From: DASSTY01 sp035760645
Lineage (GTDB): Bacteria; Gemmatimonadota; Gemmatimonadetes; Gemmatimonadales; GWC2-71-9
Length of the DNA: 64,000 nt
Direction of reading: 5' to 3'
NCBI GenBank assembly: GCA_035760645.1
Contig: DASTSO010000064.1
Coordinates: 73,995-137,994, forward strand
Shown here piece by piece: positions 23,032 through 31,811 of the stretch (position 1 is its first letter; each line of letters starts with the position of its first letter). The translations under genes were made by a program, and so were the position numbers. The notes under the pieces were generated by a model. That model was not told where the DNA came from, ran no database searches, and worked only from the letters and a program-made list of their open reading frames with translations.

Positions 23032-25899
23032 TCACGTCACCCCGGCCACCGGCGGCTCCGCCAGCGAGCCCCGGGCGGCGGAGGGCGTCACGGCGGCAGT
23101 GCGGGCGATCATGTCCTCCATCATGATCGTCGCCACGGGGTGGACGCCGAGGTGCTCCCGGAGCCGGAAGGTGCAGGCCATGAGGTGGCCGCGATCGAGC
23201 GGGCGCTCGGCCACGAGGCCCACGACGTGGTGGATCCAGCCGACGAAGAGCCCGGCGTGCACGTTGCCGGCGAAGTCGCGCGGCGTGAGCCCGACGATCA
23301 CGGCCTCGGGCGTCAGGTCGGCGAAGGCGAAGTCCACCGTGCCGCCCGAGGGGATGCGCCCGAACATCCGGTCCTGCCGCAGCCAGTTGAAGCTGCTCGC
23401 CCAGTCGCCCTGCCAGCTGCGGCCCTCGCGCTGCGCGATCCCCCAGGCGCCGAGGTGGGTCTGGTGGCCCTCGCTCGATTCGGCGAGCCAGAGGATCCGC
23501 CCGCCGTTCTGCGCGTACCAGCGCAGGTCGTCCGTCATCCGCTCGACCACGACCAGCTCCGCCTCGTCCAGCGCGTCGGTCACCTCGTAGCCCAGCGCGG
23601 CGAGCCGGCCGGCGAGGCGGGGCGCGGCGGGGACGTGCAGGCGCGGGCGCGCCTCCCCCGCGCCCGCGCGCGGGAAGAAGTACAGCTCGTGGTGGTTCTG
23701 CGTCACCACGGCGCCGCTCTCGCCCACGAGCTTCAGCTCGAGCCGGGCGCGCACCGCCGTGTCGAGCCGCGGCACCGTGAAGACGATCGTGCCCAGGTTG
23801 GTGAGCGTGGCGCGCTTCGGCTCGATGCCCGCGATCGTGCCGCGGAGGTCGGGCCAGAGGTCGATCTGCCACTCGAGCCGGCAGCGCCGGAGGTCGTGGG
23901 TCGAGAAGTGCGAGAGCGCGACCCGCACCTCGCAGCGCTCGCCCTCCCAGAAGGCGATCCGCTCCCAGTCCACCGGAATCACCGCGTCGGCGCTGTTCAC
24001 CTGGCCGATCACGTCGTAGAACGACTTCGGATTGCGGCACATGTCGAGCAGGCCGTTCGACTCCCAGTGCACGTCGGTGAACTCCGTGATCACGTAGCCG
24101 ACGATGCTGGGGTAGCGGCGCATCTGCTCGATCTCGTACTTGAGCGCCGTGAACTGCATGCGCTGGCTCGCCAGGCAGAGGTCGGCGAGCGTCGGGAAGG
24201 CGCGGTCGAGGTGATAGGCCTTGAAGCGCTGCTCCACCCCGTGCGGATAGACGACGCCGTCGCCCCACTCGATGCCCGTCTCGAACCACCACGGCTCCTG
24301 GCCGCCGTAGCAGGTGCGCAGCTTCGCGGGATCGGGCAGCCCCCAGTTGCCGAACTCCGAGACCACCATCGGCTCCGTTCCCTTCCGCTTCACCTCGGGC
24401 GCCGGAGTGCGCGGGAGCGGGTTCCAGGGGTCGCGGATGTAGTCGCGCCACTGGTCGATGCTCTCGTAGACGTGCGCGAAGGTCCACGGCGGCCGGCTGG
24501 CGAAGGTCTCGACCCAGTCCTTCCAGCGCCGGTAGTGGTCCGGCATCGCGTAGTAGTTGTGGAAGTCCTCGATGTCGGTGACGACGTGGAAGTTCTGGAA
24601 GCAGGGCGAGTTCCCCACCACCAGCCGGTAGGGGTCGCGGGCCTTGAGCGCGGTGTACGTCTCCACGAGCCAGGCGCGGTGCTCGGCGTTGACCGCGAGG
24701 TCGGTGCCCCAGTTCTCGTTGACGATCGTCCAGATGACGATGGACGGGTGGTTCCAGTCGCGCTCCACCATGCCGAAGAGCGTCTCGCGCGCGCGGCGCT
24801 TCGCGGCCTCGGTGAGGTTCTGCCAGTTGGGGAGCTCGGTCCAGATCAGGAGCCCCGCGCGGTCCGCCGCGTCGTAGTAGCGCGGGTCGGTGATCTTGAT
24901 GTGCGTCCGCAGCAGGTTGAGCCCCATGTGCTTCGCCTTGGCGAACTGCGCGTCGAGCTCGGCGTCGCTGAACGGGGTGTAGATGAGCTCCGGGTAGTAG
25001 TCCTGGTCGAGCGCGCCGCGCATGTAGAGCACCCGCCCGTTGAGCAGCAGATGCCCCTCGGCCGAGGTGGCGATGGTGCGCATCCCGCACCGCGCCTCGA
25101 GGAGATCGAGCGTGTGCGCCCCGTCGCCCGGGCCGTCGAGCAGCGCCGCCTCCACCGCGTAGAGATTCGGCGCGTCCACGTCCCAGAGGATCGGGTCGGG
25201 TACGGGGACCGTCACCTCGTGCGCCGTGACGCCCGGCGGGATCGTCGCCGCGTGCTGCCGCACGTCGCCGGTGGGGGCGCGCACGGTCAGCCGCAGGCCC
25301 AGCGGCGTCTCCGACGGCCGGCTGACGCTGAAGCCCACGCGGAGCTGCTCCTCATGAACCAGCGGCGTCAGCTTGAGCGGCGAGAGATGGCGCGCGTTCC
25401 GCGTCTCGAGCCAGACGCTCTGCCAGATCCCGCCGATGGGCCCGTACCAGCTCTGCTTCCCGTGCGGAATCTCGGCGAACGGGAACTCGGTCGGCGCGTC
25501 CTCGTCGTTGCCGGGATCGATCACCTTGACGACCAGCTCGTTCGTGGTCCCGGGCCGCACCGCGGCCGTCACGTCGAACTCGAAGGGGAGGTACCCGCCC
25601 TCGTGCTGCCCCACCAGCTGCCCGTTGAGCCAGGCGGTCGTGTGGTAGTCCACGGCGCCGAAGTGGAGGGCTTGGACCGTGGGGCCGTTCGACGCCTCCT
25701 CGAGCGCCGGCAGCGCAAACTGGAGGCGGTACCAGGCGGTGCCGCTGTAGTCGCGCAGGTCGTCGAACTGCGCCTGCCAGGGCCCGGGCACCCGGATGGT
25801 GCGGGCGCGGTCGGCGGGCCAGTGGCCGGGGTGCACGTCGCGCTTGGGGTCGGGAACGAACTCCCAGACTCCGTCGAGAGAAAGGCGTCGGCGAATCAC
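23032..25899 (-). CDS. Glycoside hydrolase family 2 enzyme (beta-galactosidase/glucuronidase-like)
   Basis: A 955-residue GH2 protein. The jelly-roll domain is about 1-185 (GVWEFVPDP, VPGPWQAQF, YSGTAWYRLQF, WLNGQLVGQHEGGYLPFEFDV). An immunoglobulin-like domain reaches about 290. The TIM barrel follows with MGLNLLRTHIKI, IVNENWG (acid/base E395) and VVSEFGNWG (nucleophile E515). About 300 further residues form accessory beta domains of unclear role. No signal peptide is seen, so it may act in the cytoplasm. It is transcribed toward the GH1 genes. GTG 25899 gives the best N-terminus; the 214-base gap upstream contains a GGTAGGCTACC palindrome at 25991. Confidence 0.9.
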   Translation of the reverse strand: MIRRRLSLDGVWEFVPDPKRDVHPGHWPADRARTIRVPGPWQAQFDDLRDYSGTAWYRLQFALPALEEASNGPTVQALHFGAVDYHTTAWLNGQLVGQHEGGYLPFEFDVTAAVRPGTTNELVVKVIDPGNDEDAPTEFPFAEIPHGKQSWYGPIGGIWQSVWLETRNARHLSPLKLTPLVHEEQLRVGFSVSRPSETPLGLRLTVRAPTGDVRQHAATIPPGVTAHEVTVPVPDPILWDVDAPNLYAVEAALLDGPGDGAHTLDLLEARCGMRTIATSAEGHLLLNGRVLYMRGALDQDYYPELIYTPFSDAELDAQFAKAKHMGLNLLRTHIKITDPRYYDAADRAGLLIWTELPNWQNLTEAAKRRARETLFGMVERDWNHPSIVIWTIVNENWGTDLAVNAEHRAWLVETYTALKARDPYRLVVGNSPCFQNFHVVTDIEDFHNYYAMPDHYRRWKDWVETFASRPPWTFAHVYESIDQWRDYIRDPWNPLPRTPAPEVKRKGTEPMVVSEFGNWGLPDPAKLRTCYGGQEPWWFETGIEWGDGVVYPHGVEQRFKAYHLDRAFPTLADLCLASQRMQFTALKYEIEQMRRYPSIVGYVITEFTDVHWESNGLLDMCRNPKSFYDVIGQVNSADAVIPVDWERIAFWEGERCEVRVALSHFSTHDLRRCRLEWQIDLWPDLRGTIAGIEPKRATLTNLGTIVFTVPRLDTAVRARLELKLVGESGAVVTQNHHELYFFPRAGAGEARPRLHVPAAPRLAGRLAALGYEVTDALDEAELVVVERMTDDLRWYAQNGGRILWLAESSEGHQTHLGAWGIAQREGRSWQGDWASSFNWLRQDRMFGRIPSGGTVDFAFADLTPEAVIVGLTPRDFAGNVHAGLFVGWIHHVVGLVAERPLDRGHLMACTFRLREHLGVHPVATIMMEDMIARTAAVTPSAARGSLAEPPVAGVT

Positions 25900-26113
25900 G
25901 TGGGCGTTACTCCATCCGTTGCTGCGAGTCGAGCGAAGGCGCCCCCGCGGGGCATCCGTCCGCGGCAGTGAGGCGGAAGCGAGGGCGACCGGTAGGCTAC
26001 CGCAAGATGACGCCCCCGGCGCGCGACGGCGTGATGCGCGTCACGCTGCCGGCTCCGGGAGCGGCCTACCGTTGCGCGGGCCCAGACGAACCCGACGACG
26101 GGGAGGCGGACAC

Positions 26114-27019
26114 ATGGCCGGGAAGCAGCAGGATCAGGGGCAGCAGCAGGGGCAGGAGAAGCCGACGCGGTTCCCGCCGCAGAGCCCGGCGGCGAAGCGC
26201 GGGCACGAGGCGGCCATGCGGCCGGTGCCGCAGAGCGAGAAGCCGACCTACCGGGGGAGCGGCAAGCTCGAGGGCCGCGCCGCGCTGATCACCGGCGGCG
26301 ACTCGGGGATCGGCCGGGCGGTGGCGATCTACTTCGCGAAGGAGGGCGCCGACGTCGCCATCGTCTACCACATCCACGACGACGACGCGCAGGAGACCAA
26401 GCGGCAGGTGGAGGCCGAGGGGCGGCGGTGCCTCGCGATCAAGGGCGACGTGGGGGACGAGCGGTTCTGCGGCGCGGCGGTCGAGCAGACGGCGGGGGCG
26501 TTCGGCCGGCTCGACGTGCTGGTCAACAACGCCGCCGAGCAGCATCCGCAGCCCGGGATCGAGCAGATCGGCACGGAGCAGCTCGAGCGCACGTTCCGCA
26601 CGAACATCTTCGCGATGTTCTTCCTCACGAAGGCGGCGCTCCCGCACCTGCGGAAGCAGTCGGGGAGCAGCATCGTGAACACCGCCTCGGTCACGGCGTA
26701 CCAGGGAAGCCCCGAGCTGCTCGACTACTCCTCGACGAAGGGCGCGATCGTCGCCTTCACGCGCTCGCTCTCGAAGAGCCTCGCGAAGGAGGGAATCCGG
26801 GTGAACGCCGTGGCGCCGGGCCCGATCTGGACGCCGCTCATCGCCGCGACGTTCACCGACGACGAGAAGATCCAGTCGTTCGGCCAGGACGTCCCGCTGG
26901 GCCGCGCGGGGCAGCCCGAGGAGGTGGCTCCCTGCTACGTCTTCCTCGCCTCCGCCGACGCCTCCTACATGTCGGGCCAGGTGCTGCACCCGAACGGCGG
27001 CGACGTCGTCAACGGGTGA
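26114..27019 (+). CDS. Stress-type SDR oxidoreductase (GSP39/YghA-like)
   Basis: A 301-residue short-chain dehydrogenase of the general-stress-protein-39/YghA group. The hydrophilic Gln-rich N-terminal extension (AGKQQDQGQQQGQEKPTRFPPQ) before the core is typical of that group. The core has ITGGDSGIGRAVA, VNNAAEQHP, TASVTAYQG (Ser), YSSTK (Tyr, Lys) and VAPGPIWTPLI. Substrate is unknown. A GGGAGG Shine-Dalgarno at 26101 precedes ATG 26114. The last 11 bases overlap the end of the convergent esterase gene. Confidence 0.92.
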   Translation: MAGKQQDQGQQQGQEKPTRFPPQSPAAKRGHEAAMRPVPQSEKPTYRGSGKLEGRAALITGGDSGIGRAVAIYFAKEGADVAIVYHIHDDDAQETKRQVEAEGRRCLAIKGDVGDERFCGAAVEQTAGAFGRLDVLVNNAAEQHPQPGIEQIGTEQLERTFRTNIFAMFFLTKAALPHLRKQSGSSIVNTASVTAYQGSPELLDYSSTKGAIVAFTRSLSKSLAKEGIRVNAVAPGPIWTPLIAATFTDDEKIQSFGQDVPLGRAGQPEEVAPCYVFLASADASYMSGQVLHPNGGDVVNG

Positions 27020-27962
27020 GCGGCACCGCGGGTCGATCGAGAGGCGCGCCCGTCGGGAGGGCGTGGCGGCGGAAGAAGTCCCAGATGAACCGGGTGCCGT
27101 CGAGCCGCCGGCTCGCGGGGCCGATGAGGCGCTCGGGGAGAAGCCGCTGCCCGCCCGGCCAGACGTGGCCCATGTCGCCCACCATGCAGAGGAGCACCTC
27201 GGCCCCGCCCGGGCAGCGGGGCCAGGCGACGAGGCGCACGTCGGCCGCGTCCTGCACCACGACCGGATCCGCGACGCAGCCGATCCCCGCGGCCCACCGC
27301 TCGACCGACCGGGCCACCGGCGGGTGGTACTCGGCATGTCCCCACGGCGTCGCGATCTCGCCGCCGGCGGGCGGGTTGAGCGGGTCCTGCGCGCCGTAGA
27401 TCGCGAGCAGCGGCACCGGCCGCGCCGGCCGTGGGGACTCGAGCCAGCAGTGCCCCGCCACGGCCGCCACGGCCGCCACCCGCCCGGCGAGCTCGGCCCC
27501 GACCCGGTAGGCGAGGCCCGCGCCGTTGGAGAAGCCGGTGACGTAGACGCGCGCAGGATCCACCGGCAGCGTGCGGCCCACCGCGTCGAGGAGCGCGGCG
27601 ACGAAGCCGACGTCGTCGATCCCGCGCCGCGCCACGTGGCCGCGGCCCGAGCCGTCGTTCCAGGTCTGCGGGTTGAGCCGGAAGGTGGGCGGCCGGTCGG
27701 CGTGGCGCGGCGTCCCCTCGGGGAACAGCGCGATGAAGCGCTCCGTGTCGGCGAGCGCGGCCCAGCCGGTGTTCCGCAGCGCGAGCTCCGCGGTGGCGCC
27801 GGCGCCGTGGAGCATGCACACGAGCGGCACCGGCGCCGTCGCGCCGGACCCGGCGAGCCCGGGCGGCACGTGCACGAGCGCCTGCCGCATCGTGCCGCCC
27901 AGGGCGAGGGTGAGCGGGTGGGTCCCGGGCGTCGCCGGCGCGATGCCGGCCCGCGCGCTCAC
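27009..27962 (-). CDS. PHB-depolymerase/feruloyl-esterase-like alpha/beta hydrolase
   Basis: A 317-residue alpha/beta hydrolase of the LpqC/poly-3-hydroxybutyrate-depolymerase-like class. The oxyanion-hole strand is VCMLHGAG. The nucleophile elbow is VTGFSNGAGLAYRV (GxSxG). The acid is in LLAIYGAQDPLNPP, and the His in CMVGDMGHVWPGG. There is no clear signal peptide, although members are often secreted. GTG 27962 overlaps the malate-synthase stop (GTGA), so it is co-translated with aceB; an ATG about 24 residues in is an alternative. The 3' end overlaps the convergent SDR gene. Natural ester substrate unknown. Confidence 0.85.
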   Translation of the reverse strand: MSARAGIAPATPGTHPLTLALGGTMRQALVHVPPGLAGSGATAPVPLVCMLHGAGATAELALRNTGWAALADTERFIALFPEGTPRHADRPPTFRLNPQTWNDGSGRGHVARRGIDDVGFVAALLDAVGRTLPVDPARVYVTGFSNGAGLAYRVGAELAGRVAAVAAVAGHCWLESPRPARPVPLLAIYGAQDPLNPPAGGEIATPWGHAEYHPPVARSVERWAAGIGCVADPVVVQDAADVRLVAWPRCPGGAEVLLCMVGDMGHVWPGGQRLLPERLIGPASRRLDGTRFIWDFFRRHALPTGAPLDRPAVPLTR

Positions 27963-29593
27963 GCGCGGGCCCGCTCGTGCGCGATCAGCTCCCGATAGGC
28001 CGGCAGCGTGAGGAAGTCGGTGAACTCCTCGTCCGTGATGAGCCGGTCGAGGATCGCGGCGGCGGGCTCCCAGTAGCCGGTGCGCCAGCGCTCGTCGCCC
28101 ACCTCGCGGCGGAGCGCCTCGAGCTCCTCGAGCTGCATCGTCCGGTAGCGGTCCACCGTGAGCTTCGTCCCGTCCTCCAGCGTGGCACCGTGGTGGATCC
28201 ACTGCCAGAGCTGGCTGCGCGAGATCTCGCAGGTGGCGGCATCCTCCATGAGGTTGAAGATCGGCACCGCCCCCTGCCCGCCGAGCCACGCCTCGAGATA
28301 GCGCAGCCCCACGGTGATGTTGTTGCGCACGCCCGCCTCGGTCACGGCGCCCTCGGGCACCGCGAGCAGGTCGGCCGCCGTCACCTGCACGTCCTCGCGG
28401 AGCCGGTCGATCTGGTTCGGCGCCGGCATCAGCCGGTCGAACACTTCGCGCGCCACGGCCACGAGCGCGGGATGCGCCACCCAGGTGCCGTCGTGGCCCG
28501 CGCTCGCCTCGCGCTCCTTGTCGGCCCGCACCTTGGCGAGCGCGCGCTCGTTGGCCGCCTCGTCGTTCTTCACGGGGATGAACGCGCTCATTCCGCCCAT
28601 CGCGTGGATGCCGCGGCGGTGGCAGGTCCGGATGCAGAGCTCGGTGTAGCGCTTGAGGAAGTGCTTGTCCATCGTCACCGAGTTCCGGTCGGGGAAGACC
28701 ATCGAGCCGTCCGCGCGGAACTTCTTGATCACGGAGAAGATGTAGTCCCAGCGCCCGCAGTTGAGCCCCGCGCTGTGCTCGCGCAGCTCGTGGAGGATCT
28801 CGTCCATCTGGAAGGCGGCGAGGATCGTCTCCACCAGCACCGTCGCGCGGATCGTGCCGCGCGGGATGCCCAGCCGCTCCTGCGCGAGGCGGAAGACGTC
28901 GTTCCAGAGCCGCGCCTCGAGGTGGTGCTCGAGCTTCGGCAGGTAGAAGTAGGGCCCCGTGCCGCGCTCGAGGAGCGCGCGGGCGTTGTGGAAGAAGTAG
29001 AGGCCGAAGTCCACGAGCCCGCCCGGCACCGGCCGGCCGTCGAGCTCGAGGTGCGCCTCGTCGAGGTGCCAGCCGCGCGGACGGACGAAGAGGACCGCGG
29101 TCTTCTCCTTCAGGCGGTAGCTCTTCCCCTCCTCGCTCGTGAAGTCGATCGTGCGCCGCACGGCGTCGCGCAGGTTGCGCTGGCCCTCGACGACGTTGGC
29201 CCAGGTGGGGCTCGTCGCGTCCTCGAAGTCGGCCATGAAGACGTTGGCGCCGGAGTTGAGCGCGTTGATGATCATCTTCCGGTCCACCGGGCCGGTGATC
29301 TCGACGCGCCGGTCCTGGAGATCGGCCGGAATCGGCGCCACGCGCCAGTCGCCGCGCCGCACGTCGGCGGTCTCGGCGAGGAAGTCGGGTCGCCAGCCCT
29401 GATCGAGCCGCGCCTGCGTCTCCGCCCGGCGCCGCAACAGCTCCTCCCGCCGCGGCTGGGCGAGCCGCACCAGCTCGGCCACGAAGGCGAGCGCCTCGGG
29501 CGTGAGGATCTCCTCGTAACCCGGGCGCATCGGGCCCAGCACGCGGAGGCCGGAGATGGACGGCTCGGACAGGGTGGCACGGGTATCGGTCAC
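27959..29593 (-). CDS. aceB: Malate synthase A
   Basis: Condenses glyoxylate with acetyl-CoA to malate in the glyoxylate bypass; cytoplasmic. The 544-residue length fits isoform A. Motifs include FMADFEDATSPTW (signature region), GPYFYLPKLEHHLEARLW, TIRATVLVETILAAFQMDEIL with the metal-binding Glu, GLNCGRWDYIFS, and NNITVGLRYLEAWLGGQGAVPI near the C-terminal plug that supplies the catalytic Asp. GTG 29593 is chosen because GCGAGG lies five bases before it; GTG 29626 would add 11 atypical residues. Isocitrate lyase, its usual neighbour, is not in this window. Confidence 0.95.
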   Translation of the reverse strand: MTDTRATLSEPSISGLRVLGPMRPGYEEILTPEALAFVAELVRLAQPRREELLRRRAETQARLDQGWRPDFLAETADVRRGDWRVAPIPADLQDRRVEITGPVDRKMIINALNSGANVFMADFEDATSPTWANVVEGQRNLRDAVRRTIDFTSEEGKSYRLKEKTAVLFVRPRGWHLDEAHLELDGRPVPGGLVDFGLYFFHNARALLERGTGPYFYLPKLEHHLEARLWNDVFRLAQERLGIPRGTIRATVLVETILAAFQMDEILHELREHSAGLNCGRWDYIFSVIKKFRADGSMVFPDRNSVTMDKHFLKRYTELCIRTCHRRGIHAMGGMSAFIPVKNDEAANERALAKVRADKEREASAGHDGTWVAHPALVAVAREVFDRLMPAPNQIDRLREDVQVTAADLLAVPEGAVTEAGVRNNITVGLRYLEAWLGGQGAVPIFNLMEDAATCEISRSQLWQWIHHGATLEDGTKLTVDRYRTMQLEELEALRREVGDERWRTGYWEPAAAILDRLITDEEFTDFLTLPAYRELIAHERARA

Positions 29594-29781
29594 GGCAACC
29601 TCGCTGGCGAATCGGGACGGAGTCACGTTGGGCGGGACGCTGCGGCCGCCGGGGCGACCGCTGTAGCTTGCAGGCGCGACGCGCCCGGCGCTGTGGCCAA
29701 GCCCACACGCGCGCTCCCTGCGTGGCGCATGCCCTGCATCGTATCCCCCTCCGCCCGCGCTGCCAAGCGCCAGGAGCCCGC

Positions 29782-30612
29782 ATGCCCCACTTCGTCTGCG
29801 TCACCTGCGGCACCCAGTTCGCCGAGTCGGCGGCCCCGCCCGCCGGCTGTCCCATCTGCGAGGACGAGCGCCAGTGGGTGCGCTGGGAGGGCCAGGCGTG
29901 GACCACGCTCGACGAGCTCCGGCGGGATCACGCGAACCGCATCGCGCCCGAGGGCCCGGGCCTCACCGGGATCGGCACCGAGCCCGCGTTCGCCATCGGC
30001 CAGCGCGCGCTCCACGTCGCCGCACCCGCGCCGGTGCTCTGGGACTGCGTGACGGTGCTGGACGACGCCTCGGTGCGGCGCCTCCAGGCTCTGGGCGGCG
30101 TGACCGCCATCGCCATCTCGCACCCGCACTACTACTCCGCGTGCGTCGAGTGGAGCCGCGCGCTGGGCGGCGTGCCCGTCTACCTGCACGCCGCCGATCG
30201 CGAGTGGGTCATGCGCCCGGACGACGCGCTCGTGTTCTGGGAGGGCGAGACGCAATCGCTGGGCGAGGGACTGACGCTGATCCGGACGGGGGGACACTTC
30301 GCGGGCGGGACCGTGCTCCACTGGGCCGCCGGCGCCGGGGGCGGCGGCGCCCTCCTCACGGGCGACCTCCTCCAGGTGACGCAGGACCGCCGCTGGATCA
30401 GCGTGATGTACAGCTATCCGAACCTGATCCCGGTGGACGCCGACACCCTCCGCCGGGTCACCGGCGCCGTCGCCCCGTACCGGTTCGAGCAGATCTACGG
30501 CGCCTGGTGGGGCCGGAACATCCTCGCCGACGCCGAGGCCGTCGTGCGGCGCTCGGCGGAGCGGTATCTGCGGGCGATCGGCGGGGCGGCGGGAGGGCGG
30601 GACGGCGGGTGA
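29782..30612 (+). CDS. Metallo-beta-lactamase-fold protein with N-terminal rubredoxin-like zinc ribbon
   Basis: A 276-residue protein. Residues 6-26 form a rubredoxin-type knuckle pair (CVTC at 6-9, CPIC at 23-26). The remainder follows the metallo-beta-lactamase fold. The canonical HxHxDH is degenerate (ISHPHYYSACVEW), but GGHFAGGTVLHW and LLTGDLLQV keep positions equivalent to later His and Asp ligands. Metal binding and activity are therefore uncertain. ATG 29782 has an AGGAG Shine-Dalgarno at 29772-29776. The C-terminus GGAAGGRDGG is encoded by a repeat (see 30583-30612) and looks like a non-functional tail. Confidence 0.82.
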   Translation: MPHFVCVTCGTQFAESAAPPAGCPICEDERQWVRWEGQAWTTLDELRRDHANRIAPEGPGLTGIGTEPAFAIGQRALHVAAPAPVLWDCVTVLDDASVRRLQALGGVTAIAISHPHYYSACVEWSRALGGVPVYLHAADREWVMRPDDALVFWEGETQSLGEGLTLIRTGGHFAGGTVLHWAAGAGGGGALLTGDLLQVTQDRRWISVMYSYPNLIPVDADTLRRVTGAVAPYRFEQIYGAWWGRNILADAEAVVRRSAERYLRAIGGAAGGRDGG

Positions 30613-30660
30613 GGAACCCGAGGCGGAACGAGTCTCGGTGGGATCACCGGGGCCCCGCCG
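30595..30660 (+). repeat. Degenerate third copy of the ~92-bp intergenic element
   Basis: The arm GGGCGGGACGGCGGGT at 30595-30610 differs at one base from the arm of the two better copies. It is followed after 16 bases by AACGAGTCTCGGTGGGATCA and a CCGGGGCCCCG stretch resembling the hairpin core of the 31705 copy. The right arm is not recognisable. The stops of both convergent genes (30610-30612 and 30644-30646) lie within it. Confidence 0.5.
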
Positions 30661-31588
30661 CGCGCGCGGGCGCGGCCGTCGTGGGATAGGCGACGTCCGG
30701 CGGCGGGTCGCCGTTGGGCCAGTCGTGCGCCTTCGCGGCGAAATCGGGCCGCGGGCGGGAGACGACGTAGGCGGCGACGTCCACCGCCTCCGCGTCGGTG
30801 AGGGTGCCGGGGCGATCGCGGGGCATGTTGTGCCGGATGAAGGCGGCGGCGGTCCGGAGCCGCGCCATCCCGGCCCCGACGTTGAACGAGCGGGCGCCCC
30901 AGAGCGGCGGCGCCACGGCGCTCCCCTGCCCGCGGTCGCCGTGGCAGCGCGCGCACTCGGCGGCGAAGAGCGCGGCGCCGCGCGTGGTGTCGCCGGACGA
31001 GCGCGCCGCGGCGGCGAGCGTCGGGAGCCCCTGCCCCTCCACCCGTGCGCCGACCGGCACGCCCTGCGAGAGAAAGGCGAAGTAGGCGACGATGTCGCGC
31101 ATCTCGCGGCTCGCCGGCGGGAGCGCGCGGCCGTTGAGACTGCGGAGGAAGCAGTCGTTGACGCGGTCCTCGATGACCTGCACCGTCCCGCTGCGGCTGC
31201 GGTACTGCGGGAAGCGCGCGTACACGCCGACCCACGGCATCGCGTTCGGCGTCGTCCCCGCCGCCGGATGGCAGCTCACGCACTGGAGTCCGCTGCGCGC
31301 GAACGCCGGGAGGCTCTCGCGCGTCGCCACGAGCATCGCCCGCCCCCGCCGGATGGCCGCGCCCACCTCCCCGGCCGGCATCTCCGAATCGGCCGGCACC
31401 CGGAACGGGACCACCACGTCCGGCGCCCCCGCGTGCACGCGCGCCGAGGCGCCGGCGTGCGTCGTCTCCGCCCGTGTGTTCGGCGCGTGCGCCGGCGGCT
31501 GCGCGTCGCGCGGCTCGCACGCGCCGAGCCCCGTGACGAGTCCCAGGAGAAGCAGCGGCAGCGCGCGTCGGAGTTGCCTGCGGGGCAC
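30644..31588 (-). CDS. TsdA-like dihaem cytochrome c lipoprotein
   Basis: A 314-residue exported protein. The signal LRRALPLLLLGLVTGLGAC ends in a lipobox with Cys24, so it is probably membrane-tethered in the periplasm. The first haem domain has CVSCH (103-107), PWVGVYARFPQYRSRSG and VNDCFLRSLNG, the SoxA/TsdA-type signature; C146 is placed like the axial Cys of thiosulfate dehydrogenase. The second haem site is CARCH (212-216). TsdA oxidises thiosulfate to tetrathionate or the reverse, but the reaction here is inferred. GTG 31588 is chosen for its GAGG Shine-Dalgarno and the signal-peptide position. Confidence 0.85.
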   Translation of the reverse strand: MPRRQLRRALPLLLLGLVTGLGACEPRDAQPPAHAPNTRAETTHAGASARVHAGAPDVVVPFRVPADSEMPAGEVGAAIRRGRAMLVATRESLPAFARSGLQCVSCHPAAGTTPNAMPWVGVYARFPQYRSRSGTVQVIEDRVNDCFLRSLNGRALPPASREMRDIVAYFAFLSQGVPVGARVEGQGLPTLAAAARSSGDTTRGAALFAAECARCHGDRGQGSAVAPPLWGARSFNVGAGMARLRTAAAFIRHNMPRDRPGTLTDAEAVDVAAYVVSRPRPDFAAKAHDWPNGDPPPDVAYPTTAAPARAAGPR

Positions 31589-31704
31589 GAACGCCTCGGA
31601 GTGGGAGGGGAGATCGGAACGGTTCACAGTAGGAGGCGTGGGGACGGGGAGCAAGGGGCGGAACGGCGGGAGGCTCCGTAGGCCCGGGAGCGCCGGCGGC
31701 TCAC

Positions 31705-31796
31705 GGGCGGGACGGCGGGACACTCAGCAATGCAACGAGCCTCCGGTGATGATACCGGAGGCTCGTTCGTCAGCGGGCCCTCCCGCCGTCCCGCCC
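31705..31796. repeat. Dispersed ~92-bp intergenic element, copy 1
   Basis: Left arm GGGCGGGACGGCGGGA (31705-31720) and right arm TCCCGCCGTCCCGCCC (31781-31796) are perfect inverted repeats. Between them is the hairpin at 31734-31767. A second right-arm copy follows at 31797-31812 and reaches the stop codon of the peptide transporter. The same arms and a related core occur at 49185-49277. Confidence 0.75.
31734..31767. terminator. Hairpin within element copy 1, likely terminator of the transporter operon
   Basis: A perfect 14-bp stem (AACGAGCCTCCGGT and its complement) with loop GATGAT lies about 45 bases past the POT gene's stop. The downstream T-run on the minus strand is weak (GTTGCATTG), so efficient intrinsic termination is plausible but not assured. 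Confidence 0.55.
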
Positions 31797-31811
31797 CTCC
31801 CGCCGTCCCGC

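Noticed and set aside
25900..26113. Small gene between the GH2 and stress-SDR genes
   Set aside because: The short open frames here have no ribosome site and no conserved-looking composition; the region is better read as a divergent control region.
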